NCBI GenBank assembly: GCA_030762935.1
Contig: CM060898.1
Coordinates: 96,764,781 to 96,828,780, forward strand
DNA: 64,000 nucleotides
Direction of reading: 5' to 3'
DNA from: Hymenopus coronatus
Taxonomy: Eukaryota; Arthropoda; Insecta; Mantodea; Hymenopodidae
The notes under the pieces were generated by a model that worked only from the letters and a program-made list of their open reading frames with translations, made no database searches and was not told the DNA's origin. The position numbers were made by a program, and so were the translations under genes. Positions 10,855 to 20,930 of the stretch are shown here, piece by piece. Position 1 is the first letter of the stretch. Every line of letters starts with the position of its first letter.

Positions 10855-11293
10855 TTTGTTGCTCTTTATTATCTGTTACTTTCTACTGGTTTTTGCTATT
10901 CTTTGTAGCTTTTACCAATGTTTTCTGAGGCAATAGGCCAGTTTTACAGTGTAAAAGCAAATTATGTTTCACACTCACTACAAGAACCAATGCTCAATGA
11001 ATCAGGATGTAATCATGATGAACATTAACAGGAATTTCTTCCAGTTTCATTTTCCGAGCTTATGGCTGTTTCATGCCATAGCCATCTTAATTAATTTCTA
11101 CTCACAATATGGACCTAATATACCACCCCAGGTAACAGTAATGAGAAAGTTAAAACTTGAACAAGTTTTCTTTCCCACTTTCTGGACCTCCAATAGCTTT
11201 CCATTAATTCTGAGTGCTTACATTATAATACATGAATTTTAATTGTTGTTGTTTTCATCCTGATTTTCATTCTTGGTTATTGTGAACCAGCCT
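10855..11293 (+). mobile_element. Family R (PIF/Harbinger-like) copy 1, 5'-truncated
   Basis: Matches R copies 2 and 3: TTCTTTGTAG near 10900, a GGAATTTCTTCYRGTTTCATTTTC block at 11030, then the terminal repeat ending GGTTATTGTGAACCAGCCT at 11293, followed by TTA. The left end is not found. Without coding capacity. Confidence 0.6.
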
Positions 11294-11479
11294 TTAAAGG
11301 GTGCTTTTCTGAGCAGTGTAAAAAAAGCAGATGTAGGCATTTTTTGGTCTCCCCATTCACGCACCTTATCCTAAATTCTAAAATTGTCCTGAAAAAAGGA
11401 GGCCATCTTGTATTTGAGGTCATCTTGTGTTCGGATAAATATGCCCTTTAACAGGAGCAGTGTCAGTGAAATGGGAGCG

Positions 11480-11710
11480 GGAACAAGAAAAAAGACTTGG
11501 CCAAGTTTTAACTTTATCGCTTTCGTTTCCAGGCATGGCACATTGTATCCACATTGTGCATAGACTACTGTAGAGAATATTTTAAGCAGACATAAGATGA
11601 AACTGTGAGAACTCTAGTCACAACTCTTCCAAATTTTAATGTTGGCTGAATTGGAAGCAGATGAAAACATATAATTAGTCAATTAAAAAGAAATACCTTT
11701 CTGTGATGGT
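11480..11710 (-). repeat. Fragment related to family R
   Basis: GGCTGAATTGGAAGCAGATG at 11642-11662 occurs in reverse orientation at ~48575-48598 inside R copy 2. The rest is diverged. Confidence 0.4.
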
Positions 11711-12214
11711 TTTCCTCTGTAAGAAAATAGTGATTTACTTTGGTTTCTTATAAAGGATAGATCCTGTTTCCTTAAATCTATTAACAATAAAAACATTTCT
11801 CTGTAGATGGACAATCAGAGGAAAATTTGTCTATAAATCATTTACTCACTTATCTACAGGTGTTTGTTGTCATACAGGAATTTTTTGTGTGCTATATATG
11901 GACTTTTTGGCATGAGGATAGCACTAAAATTGTTGTAAAACTTAAAGAACTATGAATGCTGGCTAATGCTCGCATGGAGCACTATTGCCAAACATAGTAG
12001 GCATATACCAGTGATAACTGTGTACATGAGAGCACGTTTTACATGCCAGTCATGGCGCTGTCCATGGTTTCCCTAGCTAAACAACACATTAAACATCCTT
12101 TAACTTTACAATCTTACCTTGATGTTGTTAACCCATAATAGATGCTACATCAATGGAACAGCAAGCTGTTCAGGGATGTCGTCTTTTTCAAAAACACTAA
12201 TTCCCTTAAATTAA

Positions 12215-13355
12215 CCTCTTAACATATGTATTCATATGCAATATGATGGTTCTTTTTTTGCCTATTTTTTTATTGTCAAAATGAAATGTTCAGTACAATA
12301 CAATAATGACAGTAACCTTGAAATTGTTTTTTAAGTGCTCAATAATGGAAATTTTCATCGCTGAATATCCCCTAGTTTAAAATCACGAGTATACTCGTGA
12401 TATGCTTATCCTCTTTTTCTTCTTGAAATTACATTAGCAAAAGTGAATTCTGAGCATTGAAGCACTAAAAATGAACAGCAACACATTTAGAGTCATTATT
12501 TATATGTTTGTGGCTGTGTGGAATATCCTGAAGCAAGGGTCAATACATAAAACTACTCCACAATCTTTTCACATGTATCTAGATTCCCTCCGTACCTTCT
12601 TTCCTTTGGCATCACGCACACTTCTGCACATCCTACATGTTCTTGTTAGCTTCTGCTTCTTCTCGGTCGGAGGAATCACTGATGTCCAACAAGTCAAGTT
12701 GGGTTTGAGTTTGCTGATGGACGGCCCACTGCTTTTGGTGACAATTGCTCATTGCTCCCTCTGATGTTTTTCAATGAGCTGCTCAGCGACAGCCATGCGA
12801 AAGTCGAGAGCACTGTGCTTTGCTCCATGTTTTACCATTCTGCCAGTTCCAAAAGATGAAAAAATACCTTCTTGTAGTACTTCTTACCCCTCTTGCATAG
12901 CAATGGATTATTTGCGATGTGCTGGTTTGACAATTTCTTTGTTTCTTACTTTCCGTGTCTGTATTTCTCATTGTGGATAGTGGAGAGCATACAGACGTCT
13001 CTCTTATCTTTCCATTTCAGTGCAGTTAGTTTACCTTGCTGAAATGCTGCAACCTCCCCTTTCTTTAGTTTCTTGGTCAGGAAAGAAGGTGGCATTTCTT
13101 TCCTTGTTGGATGCACAGTGCCATATATATTGAGTCTTTTGGACAGCAGAAGGTCAGTAAAGGTCTTTTCAAAGCAACAGACCACAGTGATTTCTATGCA
13201 AACATCAAATAAGTGCCAAAACATGAGATAGAATGAGTAACTTATACCTTTTAAAATGTATGCCGGTCAGAAATGATAAGCCCGAGTACACTTGGCATTT
13301 TATTATGCCGTCAAATTTGAAAAAACGAGTATACTCGTGGTTTTATGTCAAGAGG
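12215..13355 (-). mobile_element. piggyBac-type DNA transposon, degraded
   Basis: Flanked by TTAA on both sides (12211-12214, 13356-13359), the piggyBac target. Terminal repeats CCTCTTAACATA (left) and CCTCTTGACATA (right, reverse complement) match at 11 of 12 bases. Each subterminal region holds the 14-bp palindrome ACGAGTATACTCGT (12386-12399 and 13325-13338). The interior carries the C-terminal half of a piggyBac transposase on the minus strand. The N-terminal part is deleted. Confidence 0.9.
12300..13224 (-). pseudogene. piggyBac transposase fragment
   Basis: The open frame 13224-12946 contains GTVHPTRKEMP, KKLKKGEVAAF and LKWKDKRDVCMLST. These are conserved blocks around the third catalytic Asp of piggyBac transposases (GTVR.NRK..P, KKLKKGE and LKW.DKR.V.MLST in the family). 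Further on, in other frames, KVFFHLLELA matches the block that follows. Frameshifts and stops near 12975, 12800 and 12640 break the rest. The N-terminal third and the first two Asp sites are gone, so no active enzyme is encoded. Confidence 0.85.
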
Positions 13356-13359
13356 TTAA

Positions 13360-13945
13360 TGGTAATTGCCATCCCTGGCCATTCTGCATGCCTGACTAAT
13401 GAAAACCAGTTGTCTTGACTTACAATGTGTATTGCCTAGTGCAAAAGTTTTTCTACATCTGCTAATTTAAACATAGTATTTCTGTCAACAACTGACCCGG
13501 TCCTGAGAATAAATCATTTCATGTTTACTAATCAAAAAATCACTTGTCCTAGCTTTGATGGACATGTTCACACGCTCGTATCACAAAGAAAAATATAATA
13601 ATTTAATTTGTATATTAACAAGATTTTAGCTTGAATTAGAAACACAACTTATCATGCCCGTTCAATTTAATAATAACATAACACACCACTACTGTGAAAA
13701 CCAACTGAATTTGAACTCATTCCTTTTCAAACTGTGAGGTTTGTATATCATATTACACTGAATGTTTATGTTTGAAATAAGTGTGATGAAGGATTTGGTG
13801 TTATTTTTCAGGCTATCTATGTTATAATGGATGTTGAATGATAACCACATGAAGTTAAAAGATGCTTAGTTCACATTTTAAGTATAGTAGAGATAGGATT
13901 TTTGCATGGCTGTGATCAGAAAATAAAATTCTATCCAATTATAAC
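13360..13945. other. intron sequence, nothing recognised
   Basis: AT-rich, no repeat boundary or exon seen. Confidence 0.4.
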
Positions 13946-14037
13946 ATGGCATTTATAAAATAAGAACTGAAGCTTTCCTGGCGACGTGTTAATTCAAAAT
14001 CTTCTCGGGCTTCTAGCCAGGTGAAAACTTGGCTTGA

Positions 14038-14080
14038 CACCAACGTTTCGAAGAAGTGCATCTTCCTCGTCTTCAGGGTG
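14038..14080 (-). ncRNA. Hammerhead-like ribozyme motif, left arm
   Basis: Mirror image of 14199-14241 on the minus strand, with the same core, helices and extra C. Confidence 0.45.
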
Positions 14081-14198
14081 AACTGATGGTTTGAGCTTGC
14101 GGAGACTGGTATTTATAAGAGCTGGGATGAAGCTAACATCTGATTGGTTCATCCCAGCTCTTATAAATACCAGTCTCCGCAAGCTCAAACCATCAGTT

Positions 14199-14241
14199 CA
14201 CCCTGAAGACGAGGAAGATGCACTTCTTCGAAACGTTGGTG
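14199..14241 (+). ncRNA. Hammerhead-like ribozyme motif, right arm
   Basis: Helix I CACC (14199-14202) pairs with GGTG (14238-14241). Core CUGAAGA is 14203-14209, helix II 14211-14217 pairs with 14223-14229 (one G-U), and GAA is followed by AC-GU as a two-pair helix III (14233-14236). U14237 is at the cleavage position. One extra C (14210) between A9 and helix II departs from the canonical core, so activity is doubtful. Confidence 0.45.
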
Positions 14242-14615
14242 TCAAGCCAAGTTTTCACCTGGCTAGAAGCCCGAGAAGATTTTGAATTATGGCATTTATA
14301 ATTTGCTAATAGCGCTGGTAGGAAGGGCAAGCATATGATTTGCTGGAGACATCAGAATGGCCTGCCTCCATATGCCTTTAAGTTTTGCGAACACTATAAC
14401 ACTGAAATATGTGGTTTCGTTTGGGAGGAAGGGCCTTTGTTTTATTTTACTTAATTCATCCCTCACCAACCAATCCAATTCAACTCTCACTAACCAAGAT
14501 CATAACTGACTAAAAATAGTACAATGCATGGCAAGCAATTTCCTGTAATATGGCTAAGCATCCAAACAAAGGCTCTGTATTAATCATAAAGCATATAATA
14601 TTCAAACCACCTTAC

Positions 14616-14776
14616 CTTCACAAAAGTGAGCTTGCAGTGGATTTTGCCATTTGTTATTCTCAGCTCACCATACTGATCCACCCACCGTTGTCCCCCAAAT
14701 AGATTGTGGACACACGTGGTCACCTTGTTCCATTGATAATGGTCTCCATATTTTGGTAGCTGAACATTCACCATAC
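14616..14776 (-). CDS. OSBPL3/6/7-like: ORP exon: LPKYGDHYQWNKVTTCVHN block
   Basis: The acceptor CCATTCCTAG is followed by GT, completing the Gly codon begun in the exon at 16970. The exon encodes MVNVQLPKYGDHYQWNKVTT, then CVHNLFGGQRWVDQYGEL and IHCKLTFVK, ending in phase 0 at GTAAGG. The NKVTTC.HN motif lies just after the EQVSHHPP signature in all ORPs and forms part of the lipid tunnel wall. In this gene family GGQRWVDQYGEL corresponds to the G.RWI.HYGE block. Length 161 nt, no internal stop. Confidence 0.96.
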
Positions 14777-15539
14777 CTAGGAATGGAAACATTTTGTTTA
14801 AATGACGACACTGCAAAGCATTTAACAGTAGCAGTCAAACTTTTTCATCCAGTACCTCCCATTGTAAGCTGTGCAATTACCATGCATTCCTTATAGACTA
14901 TCCTTTTCCTCTTAGAAACACTTATATTTGAGATTAATCTATATGTGCAAAAACTGTAAATGAAAGTTTTCTGGAACTTGATAAGAATTCTGATATACAT
15001 ACACAAAATATGTTTACCTAAAATCAGAAATCCCAGCTATAAAGCCATTAAACTAAAAATGAGCTATACATTACACTATTAAGCTTCATTATTTAAGTAA
15101 TTATCTAAAACATATTTCAAATCTTTTGAAACATGTTCTAGTTAAATACTTATATAACAAATCTTAAGAATGTAAAGTTTGACTCACTTTTTTAGTTTAA
15201 TTTTTGAGTTTTGTTGTGTGCATTCCCATTCTTATTGCAGTTAATTATAAAGCTATTGTTTGGCTCTCTGAGCTATGGTCAACCTTGAAATTTGGTTTAC
15301 AGTAACCCCAGGTTCAACTAGAAAATAGGCTATGCAATATCTTCATTACTTTGCCCAAAGAGAAAGAAAAGCTCTACTAAGACATAGTATAAAAACCAAA
15401 ATCTTTGTCACCAAGTAGCATTAAGTGCAGCCTATTTTTTTTATTAAATAAACTCTGTACATGGTAGAGCTTGTAAGGGTTTCATTCCACAAAGTTAACA
15501 ATTTTTATGCCATGGAACTATTAGTACTATAACTTTTTG

Positions 15540-15707
15540 CAAAATGATACAAGAGTTTACTTAAAGTACAATACATTAAGGCAATGCAATGCATCATTGA
15601 AGAAACAAAAACTCAGAATATTTTTTACTTTCTCTATACCTTTCTCTATCACCGGAAATATTTGTTTTAGGATATCCTGCATCCAAAAAAAGCATTTTCA
15701 GAAAAAG

Positions 15708-15748
<41 letters not shown>

Positions 15749-16455
15749 CGCCTGTGAACACGATAACTCAAAAACGAAAGGATGGTAAAATCCCAAACTT
15801 GCTATTTAAGTTTGGTATCTGCCAGAGATGCGACACAAAGATTTTCAAGAAAATCCTCCCACCCCCAACTACCCTTTACATGGAACTTTTCTCCAAACTT
15901 TTGATTTTCTTAAAAATGGCTCTAACGATTGTGATTAAAATATTGTATATTAAAGATATTTACCTGACAAATAATATGTATATCTTGAATTTTCTGAGAA
16001 TAACCTCTGAAGACTACTTTATTCTGGATGAGTTTTATGAAAGTTTGCATAACTGCTAAACTGTACGAGATGGACAAAAACCTACCACACAAAAAATATA
16101 GAGCACATTAAAACACACAATTTATGTTATATAATTTTTTTTTTCGTGGAGTTGATAATTTTTTAGCTATTCCTTGTTATTGGTTTCAGCTTTGAAAAAC
16201 TTATACTTTTCTCATACAGGAATTTGTCAACTCCTGTCCATACAAACAAAGGAACTTCAGTCTCATAGAAATTAGCTTATGACTATCACTTTAACCTATG
16301 GTACTCCCTTATTTCGCTTCTACTTACAAGGAAGCAAATAATAAGACTATTTCTGCTAATTTTTTCTCGATTAGCATGAAGTAAATAGAAGCATAAGCTG
16401 TTTAACAATAATTTGTTACAGAGATGTAGAGAAAGTCATGTGAATGGAACACATC
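15540..16455 (+). mobile_element. Family U repeat, copy b
   Basis: Reads ACTTTCTCTA at 15627 and TAGAGAAAGTCATGTGAATG at 16427-16446. The interior includes a (TG)n/(CG)n tract at 15711-15747 and an open frame through 15712-16059 whose end (KILYIKDIYLTNNMYILNFL, then SEDYFILDEFY, stop after LHNC) is nearly identical to that in copy g. No known domain. Function unknown; probably non-autonomous. Confidence 0.75.
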
Positions 16456-16526
16456 AGATTTTTTCACTTAAAATTAGTATCACAACAAAAACTAATGGAA
16501 CACACAAAGTTTTATTCTTTGGACAT

Positions 16527-16617
16527 GTCTTTTGAGACAGTGGAAGGGAAAACATGTTACCAATCTAGGTATGAGCAATCTGTTTTGTACCTTTGTCTTT
16601 GCACTGTCTCAAAAGAC
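16527..16617. repeat. Perfect 16-bp inverted repeat (hairpin)
   Basis: GTCTTTTGAGACAGTG (16527-16542) is the exact reverse complement of CACTGTCTCAAAAGAC (16602-16617), with a 59-base loop. It could be a tiny MITE or a decayed palindrome. Confidence 0.6.
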
Positions 16618-16969
16618 TGAGTAAAGTATAATTAGCTATGTAAATCTATTTTTAATATAGAATTTTTATTTTTAATTAATTACTTTGATAACAGATAATA
16701 CTAAATACTCCTTGTACCAATGGTTTGCAACATCTGCCCTATATTTTTATTTTGGACTTAAAAAAACTAATATAAAGAATGTGTTGAGTGGTTGTTTATA
16801 ATTATTTACTAGAAACATAAATATTAAAAGAATCACATGTTACTATAAAGTTATTTTCATTGTTTGTTTTATTTTAATTTTAAAATATAAATGAGCCTCC
16901 TTAAACATAATTTTTTTTTTTTGGCCAAAATTCACCAGAAAACTGCCGAAGTTCTTCTCTGTAGTTTAC

Positions 16970-17087
16970 CTGTTGGTTGAAACTCCATAGATTTTCCCCA
17001 GAATTTTGTTTTGATTCTTGCATCTTGCCAGAAGATAAAGTTCCTAGACTCTGCATAACACACACTTACTGGAGGATGATGGCTTAC
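16970..17087 (-). CDS. OSBPL3/6/7-like: ORP exon: VSHHPP signature
   Basis: The exon opens directly with GTA AGC CAT CAT CCT CCA after the acceptor TTTGCTTGCAG, encoding [20 protein letters not shown]. Joined to the Glu-Gln that ends the previous exon it completes EQVSHHPP, the OSBP family fingerprint whose paired His bind the phosphoinositide head group in known structures. It continues with [11 protein letters not shown] and ends after the first base of a Gly codon at GTAAAC. The start of this exon looks like a splice donor (CAG before GTAAGC), which may matter for recursive splicing. Length 118 nt. Confidence 0.97.
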
Positions 17088-18791
17088 CTGCAAGCAAATA
17101 CTTATTATAGAAATTCTTTAAATTGAAAAAAAAAAGTATTTGTTTCAATAACAACAAATTTCTTAATCCAAATATTGGTGAACTGAAAATTTAGCTCTTT
17201 CTAATTACTATTTGAAATAAATAATTATACATAGAAACTGCACAGTGAAATAATGCAATATACCAAAATGAAAAAGGACTCATAACTACATGACCTCACA
17301 ACTACTTCAACTACATTAAGCTTTTTACATCAGAAAACTTTCAGGAGTTGCTGCTCCCATTATCATCTGATTCTGACTGGTGAAACAAGTGGACGGTGGT
17401 TAGTTGGACCTACTGGAGGTTTGGATATATTGATGAATCAATTATCTCTCATCAGGTAATAAAAATTGTCAATTTTTTCGATAAAAATCTCCTCCCACAC
17501 TCTTAGATTTACTGTGTATTAATGTGCTTTATTATTTCATAATTCAATATCTATCGCTGATTTATCTGTTTGCCTATACTTGAAGTTCCTAAAGTGCTTT
17601 GTTTCTTTTTGTTTGGTCTCTATAAACTTGTCATACATTTTAATTTGTAAATGCTGGATGTTTTGCTTTGAGGTTTCATGTCCTTATAATCTTGTGACAG
17701 CATTCTCAGCTGGTCAGCAGTCGATTGGCATAGCTCGTCTTGAGAACTCTTTCCTCTCAGTTCATGTTAATGGTGCAGGAATTGCACACGAAAGGATAAC
17801 ATTCCTTTTCAAACAATCTTTGCTTTAATTAATAAATTTTCAACATCAAATAATTTCAACATAAACGATAGCCTTCTTTTTGAAGCATACTGGATTATTT
17901 ATAAATATGCATAATTGTAATTCCAACAAAATTAACTAGTATCATCGAAATACTCAACTTATTTCTTATCTTTTCCCAGAAATTATTAATTATCTTGTCA
18001 AATATCACAAATACTTTATTCTCTGATGAAATGCGTCAAAGAAATAATTATCTTGTAGAATTAACCTTCTATCGAAGAAAAATTATCACACAGAATTGAC
18101 TTCCTTCCCCGACGAGGTCAGTAGTAGATGTGAATAAAGTTTAAAATTTTATCTGGTTACTGAAAAAATTGCCAAAATAGTTTATTTATTCAAAATCAAA
18201 CATCTCACCATATACAAAAATTGACTGTAAAGAAAACAAAAAAGCAACAAAATTCTATCTTTCTAAAAAGAAATCACGGAGTAATAAATAAAAACACAAT
18301 AACAGAAAAAAGACGCGCTCCTAACAAAAAGGTTATCAATAACACATAAAGAAACATGGATAAATATAATTATTGCTCTGCTATGTTATATTGCTTCAAT
18401 CTGCTTTGATCAGATTTCTCAAATGAAATTTATTTTGGTATACTAATGTAATACTGAAATATTTCAATACTTTTTGAAACTTTCTATGTTCCCATGGAAC
18501 ATTAAGTGTAAGCAAATCGATGAATCAGCCATAACTGCACATTTTTGGGAACTCATAATGAAATAAATGAAGCTGCTGAATTACTAAAGCACATCAACAA
18601 CAGAGTATATTTAAAAGTATGGGAGAAGATTTTCATCTCCCCCCCCCCCAAATGGCAGCTATTTATGAATTTTGATTAACCGAAGGAAGATGCCTAATAT
18701 GATCTGCATCTGAATCTCCAACCATGATTGCCATAAGCGCTAATCAACCATTGTCCACCAAGCTCATCACCACCAGTTATTCATTTATTAA

Positions 18792-19445
18792 CCCATTATA
18801 TGGGTTAATAAATACAAAAATGTTGTGTATTTATATGGGTTCATGCACCGTTGTATAACTTACTTCTTCAGTACAATTTCCATCATCAGCAATTGCAACA
18901 ATTTTATGTATGCTAAATTACTCATTATCAACTGTTTTGATCTTCCAAGCCTCCAAGAGATGTCTCTAATCTAAAAAGCTGTCACTACCTAATAAATTGA
19001 ATTTGTATTGCCAAAAGAAAGCTTCAAGTGAAACTTTCCTCCTTTTGTAAGTGGCACAGCAGTATCAATAGGTGATGCATAAGATATGGAAAATGCAAGG
19101 CTTAGGCAATTATTTTTTGCCTTCTGATGATAAATTTACTGATGAACCATCAGAATCTGATGATGGTTACAAAGAGGAAAATGAGGGTGCCTATATACCA
19201 ACTTCACTAGACATTAATCTTGGTGTTTGCCATCATAAACTTACAAATCTGCGATGGATGCGATATTTAACATTCTATCTCAAATATAATTATTTGTCAG
19301 TGAAATAAATCCTTCAACAACTAAGCATCTTGGTGAAAATCTCAAAGAAGCTTATGTTGTTATCAAATACTTGACAGAGGAATTTTTGCTTAAAAAATTT
19401 TATTTTAGAGCACAAATGTTTCAATAAAAATGGTATGTCAATGGG
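18792..19445 (+). mobile_element. piggyBac-like non-autonomous element (tentative)
   Basis: Bounded by TTAA at 18788-18791 and 19446-19449, with ends CCCATT (left) and CCCATT (right, reverse complement). The left end holds the palindrome CCCATTATATGGG followed by another TTAA. The interior has an acidic frame (19072-19308: SDDKFTDEPSESDDGYKEEN) resembling the acidic N-terminus of piggyBac transposases, then a stop. No catalytic region remains. The short terminal match makes the boundaries uncertain. Confidence 0.5.
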
Positions 19446-19885
19446 TTAAAAATATGCGTTCACACATTCAAGCATTTGATACCAACCAGCCCTGTCCAAT
19501 AACAACTGGCTTCAACTTCAACTAATCTGTTGCTGTTATTTTGCCAAAATCATCCTTTACATTTCACTGTCAATTTTTCTATGATATTATAAAAACCTTA
19601 CACTCAACTATTCAGAGTAAACAAACTAAAATGAAGAAAAAGGCATTTCCATATGTAAAATTAGATATTAAATTGCATAATAATACACATTAACATAGAT
19701 TATGGATTTCTATTTTTGAGACAATCTTAGCAAATACTCCTCTTACAGAATGCAATGACTAGTTTCCAACCTGTCCAAAGTCATGAAATGGAACATTACT
19801 GTAGCATAATGGTTATCCATGGTAAAGTGGACTGGGTCATCTCGGATAAGTGAAAACTTAAAATACATTGCTGCAAGGGCATGGA

Positions 19886-20105
19886 AATGGAGTTTTATTT
19901 ATGGACGCTCTCTAACTGCTGTGGGCATGACAGACTGCTTAATTTTGCTCAGAGGCCTCTTTTTAGGCTTTAGGTTCTTTTACGTGCCTTAAATCTACAA
20001 CACAGGACCAACGGCTTTACTTCTCTTCTAAAGGAAGCCGTGCTAAGGATTTTTACACCCGAAAAAACTCTATCAGCCTCCACTGGGTTTGAACCCTCAA
20101 GAGCA
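19886..20105 (-). repeat. tRNA-derived SINE, family A, head-truncated
   Basis: Carries the tail TTTTATTTATGGACGCTC, the TTAATTTTGCTCAGAGGCCT block and GGGTTTGAACCC (the B box read in reverse), then stops before the A box region. Confidence 0.8.
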
Positions 20106-20299
20106 TAAAACTGTGTAACAAATGTAAGATACAGTAATGCTAAATAAATCAAATATATGAAGAGCGTTTCAAAATCATTTACAATTTCATTGTTTTAAAA
20201 ATACTGATCAATTTAAGGGCACATTCTCTGGGTAATGAACTGATATTAGTACACCATGCAGATGCTAGATAACAGCTGTAAGAAGAGTGTATATTCAAA

Positions 20300-20930
20300 G
20301 GACTGCGTTTGTGTTTTTTGTTAAGTAGAGAAAGCCATAGACAAAATAGAAGATGGTTATCATCTACAACAAATGGACTGAATGGTTTTGTAGGAGGAGG
20401 AACCAAAACAGCAGACTACCATCATACACCTGAAAAGAAAGTTCAATCCCTGCAAAGGAAACACTCTGGGAGTCCCCAGTCCAAGAAATTTTGTGCTGCT
20501 CCATCTACAGGTAAGCAAATGATCCTCCAATTTTGGAACATTTGTGACATACAATAGACAGACTTCCACAAGAAACAACTGACAACAGCATGGTGTATTT
20601 TGACAACCTTACTTGACTTAGATACAGGATTCAACAATGATATGTTCAGGGGTCAAAAGAAGCACTCCTCCAGCACAACAATGTGCAGCTGCACACAAGC
20701 AATGTGATGACTGCAAAGTTAAGATCCTTAGGGGGTTCATTGTTGTACCTACATATTCACCAGATCTCACTCCATCTGATTATACTCTATTCCACAACAG
20801 GAGGACATACTACAAGGTAAAAGGTTCAACACAATGAGGATTTGCAGATAGCTGTTTTCTAGTGGATATTTAGTACTTCCAAACAATGACTCTGTCTAAT
20901 AATGAAGTTACCAGGAAGATGGCAGTAGCA
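20300..20930 (+). pseudogene. mariner-type transposase fossil
   Basis: Frames around 20660-20830 give a block like NNVQLHTSNVMTAKL followed by PTYSPDLTPSDYTLF. This corresponds to the second catalytic Asp region and the YSPDLAPSDY..F motif of mariner transposases. Stops and shifts are frequent and terminal repeats were not located. It lies in sense-opposite orientation inside an ORP intron. Confidence 0.65.

Larger units (their letters stand above)
13958..14288. mobile_element. Palindromic Penelope-like insertion with hammerhead-like core
   Basis: Two 142-base arms (13990-14131 and 14148-14289) are near-perfect reverse complements around a 16-base spacer. The insertion is flanked by the direct repeat ATGGCATTTATA (13946-13957 and 14289-14300), so it arrived as a unit. 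Each arm contains CTGAAGA, a 7-bp stem with loop ATGCA, then GAAAC-GTT, framed by CACC and GGTG. This is the layout of a hammerhead ribozyme with a minimal helix III, as known from Penelope-like retroelements. No protein is encoded. Assignment to Penelope is inferred from that motif and the variable-length target duplication. Confidence 0.65.
8495..14615 (-). other. ORP intron (6.1 kb), transposon-rich
   Basis: Contains a (TTTC)n run at 8597-8617, family U copy a (9400-10575) with a SINE inside, family R fragments (10855-11293 and about 11480-11710), a piggyBac-type element (12215-13355) and the Penelope-like palindrome (13958-14288). 8620-9395, 11710-12210, 13360-13945 and 14290-14615 show nothing recognisable. 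Confidence 0.8.
14777..16969 (-). other. ORP intron (2.2 kb)
   Basis: Contains family U copy b (15540-16455) with a (TG)n run and a short perfect hairpin at 16527-16617. 14777-15530 shows no recognisable feature. Confidence 0.7.

Noticed and set aside
13994..14285. Two 64-codon frames on opposite strands with almost identical proteins
   Set aside because: They are a by-product of the near-perfect palindrome, which forces the same frame on both strands. No independent coding evidence exists.
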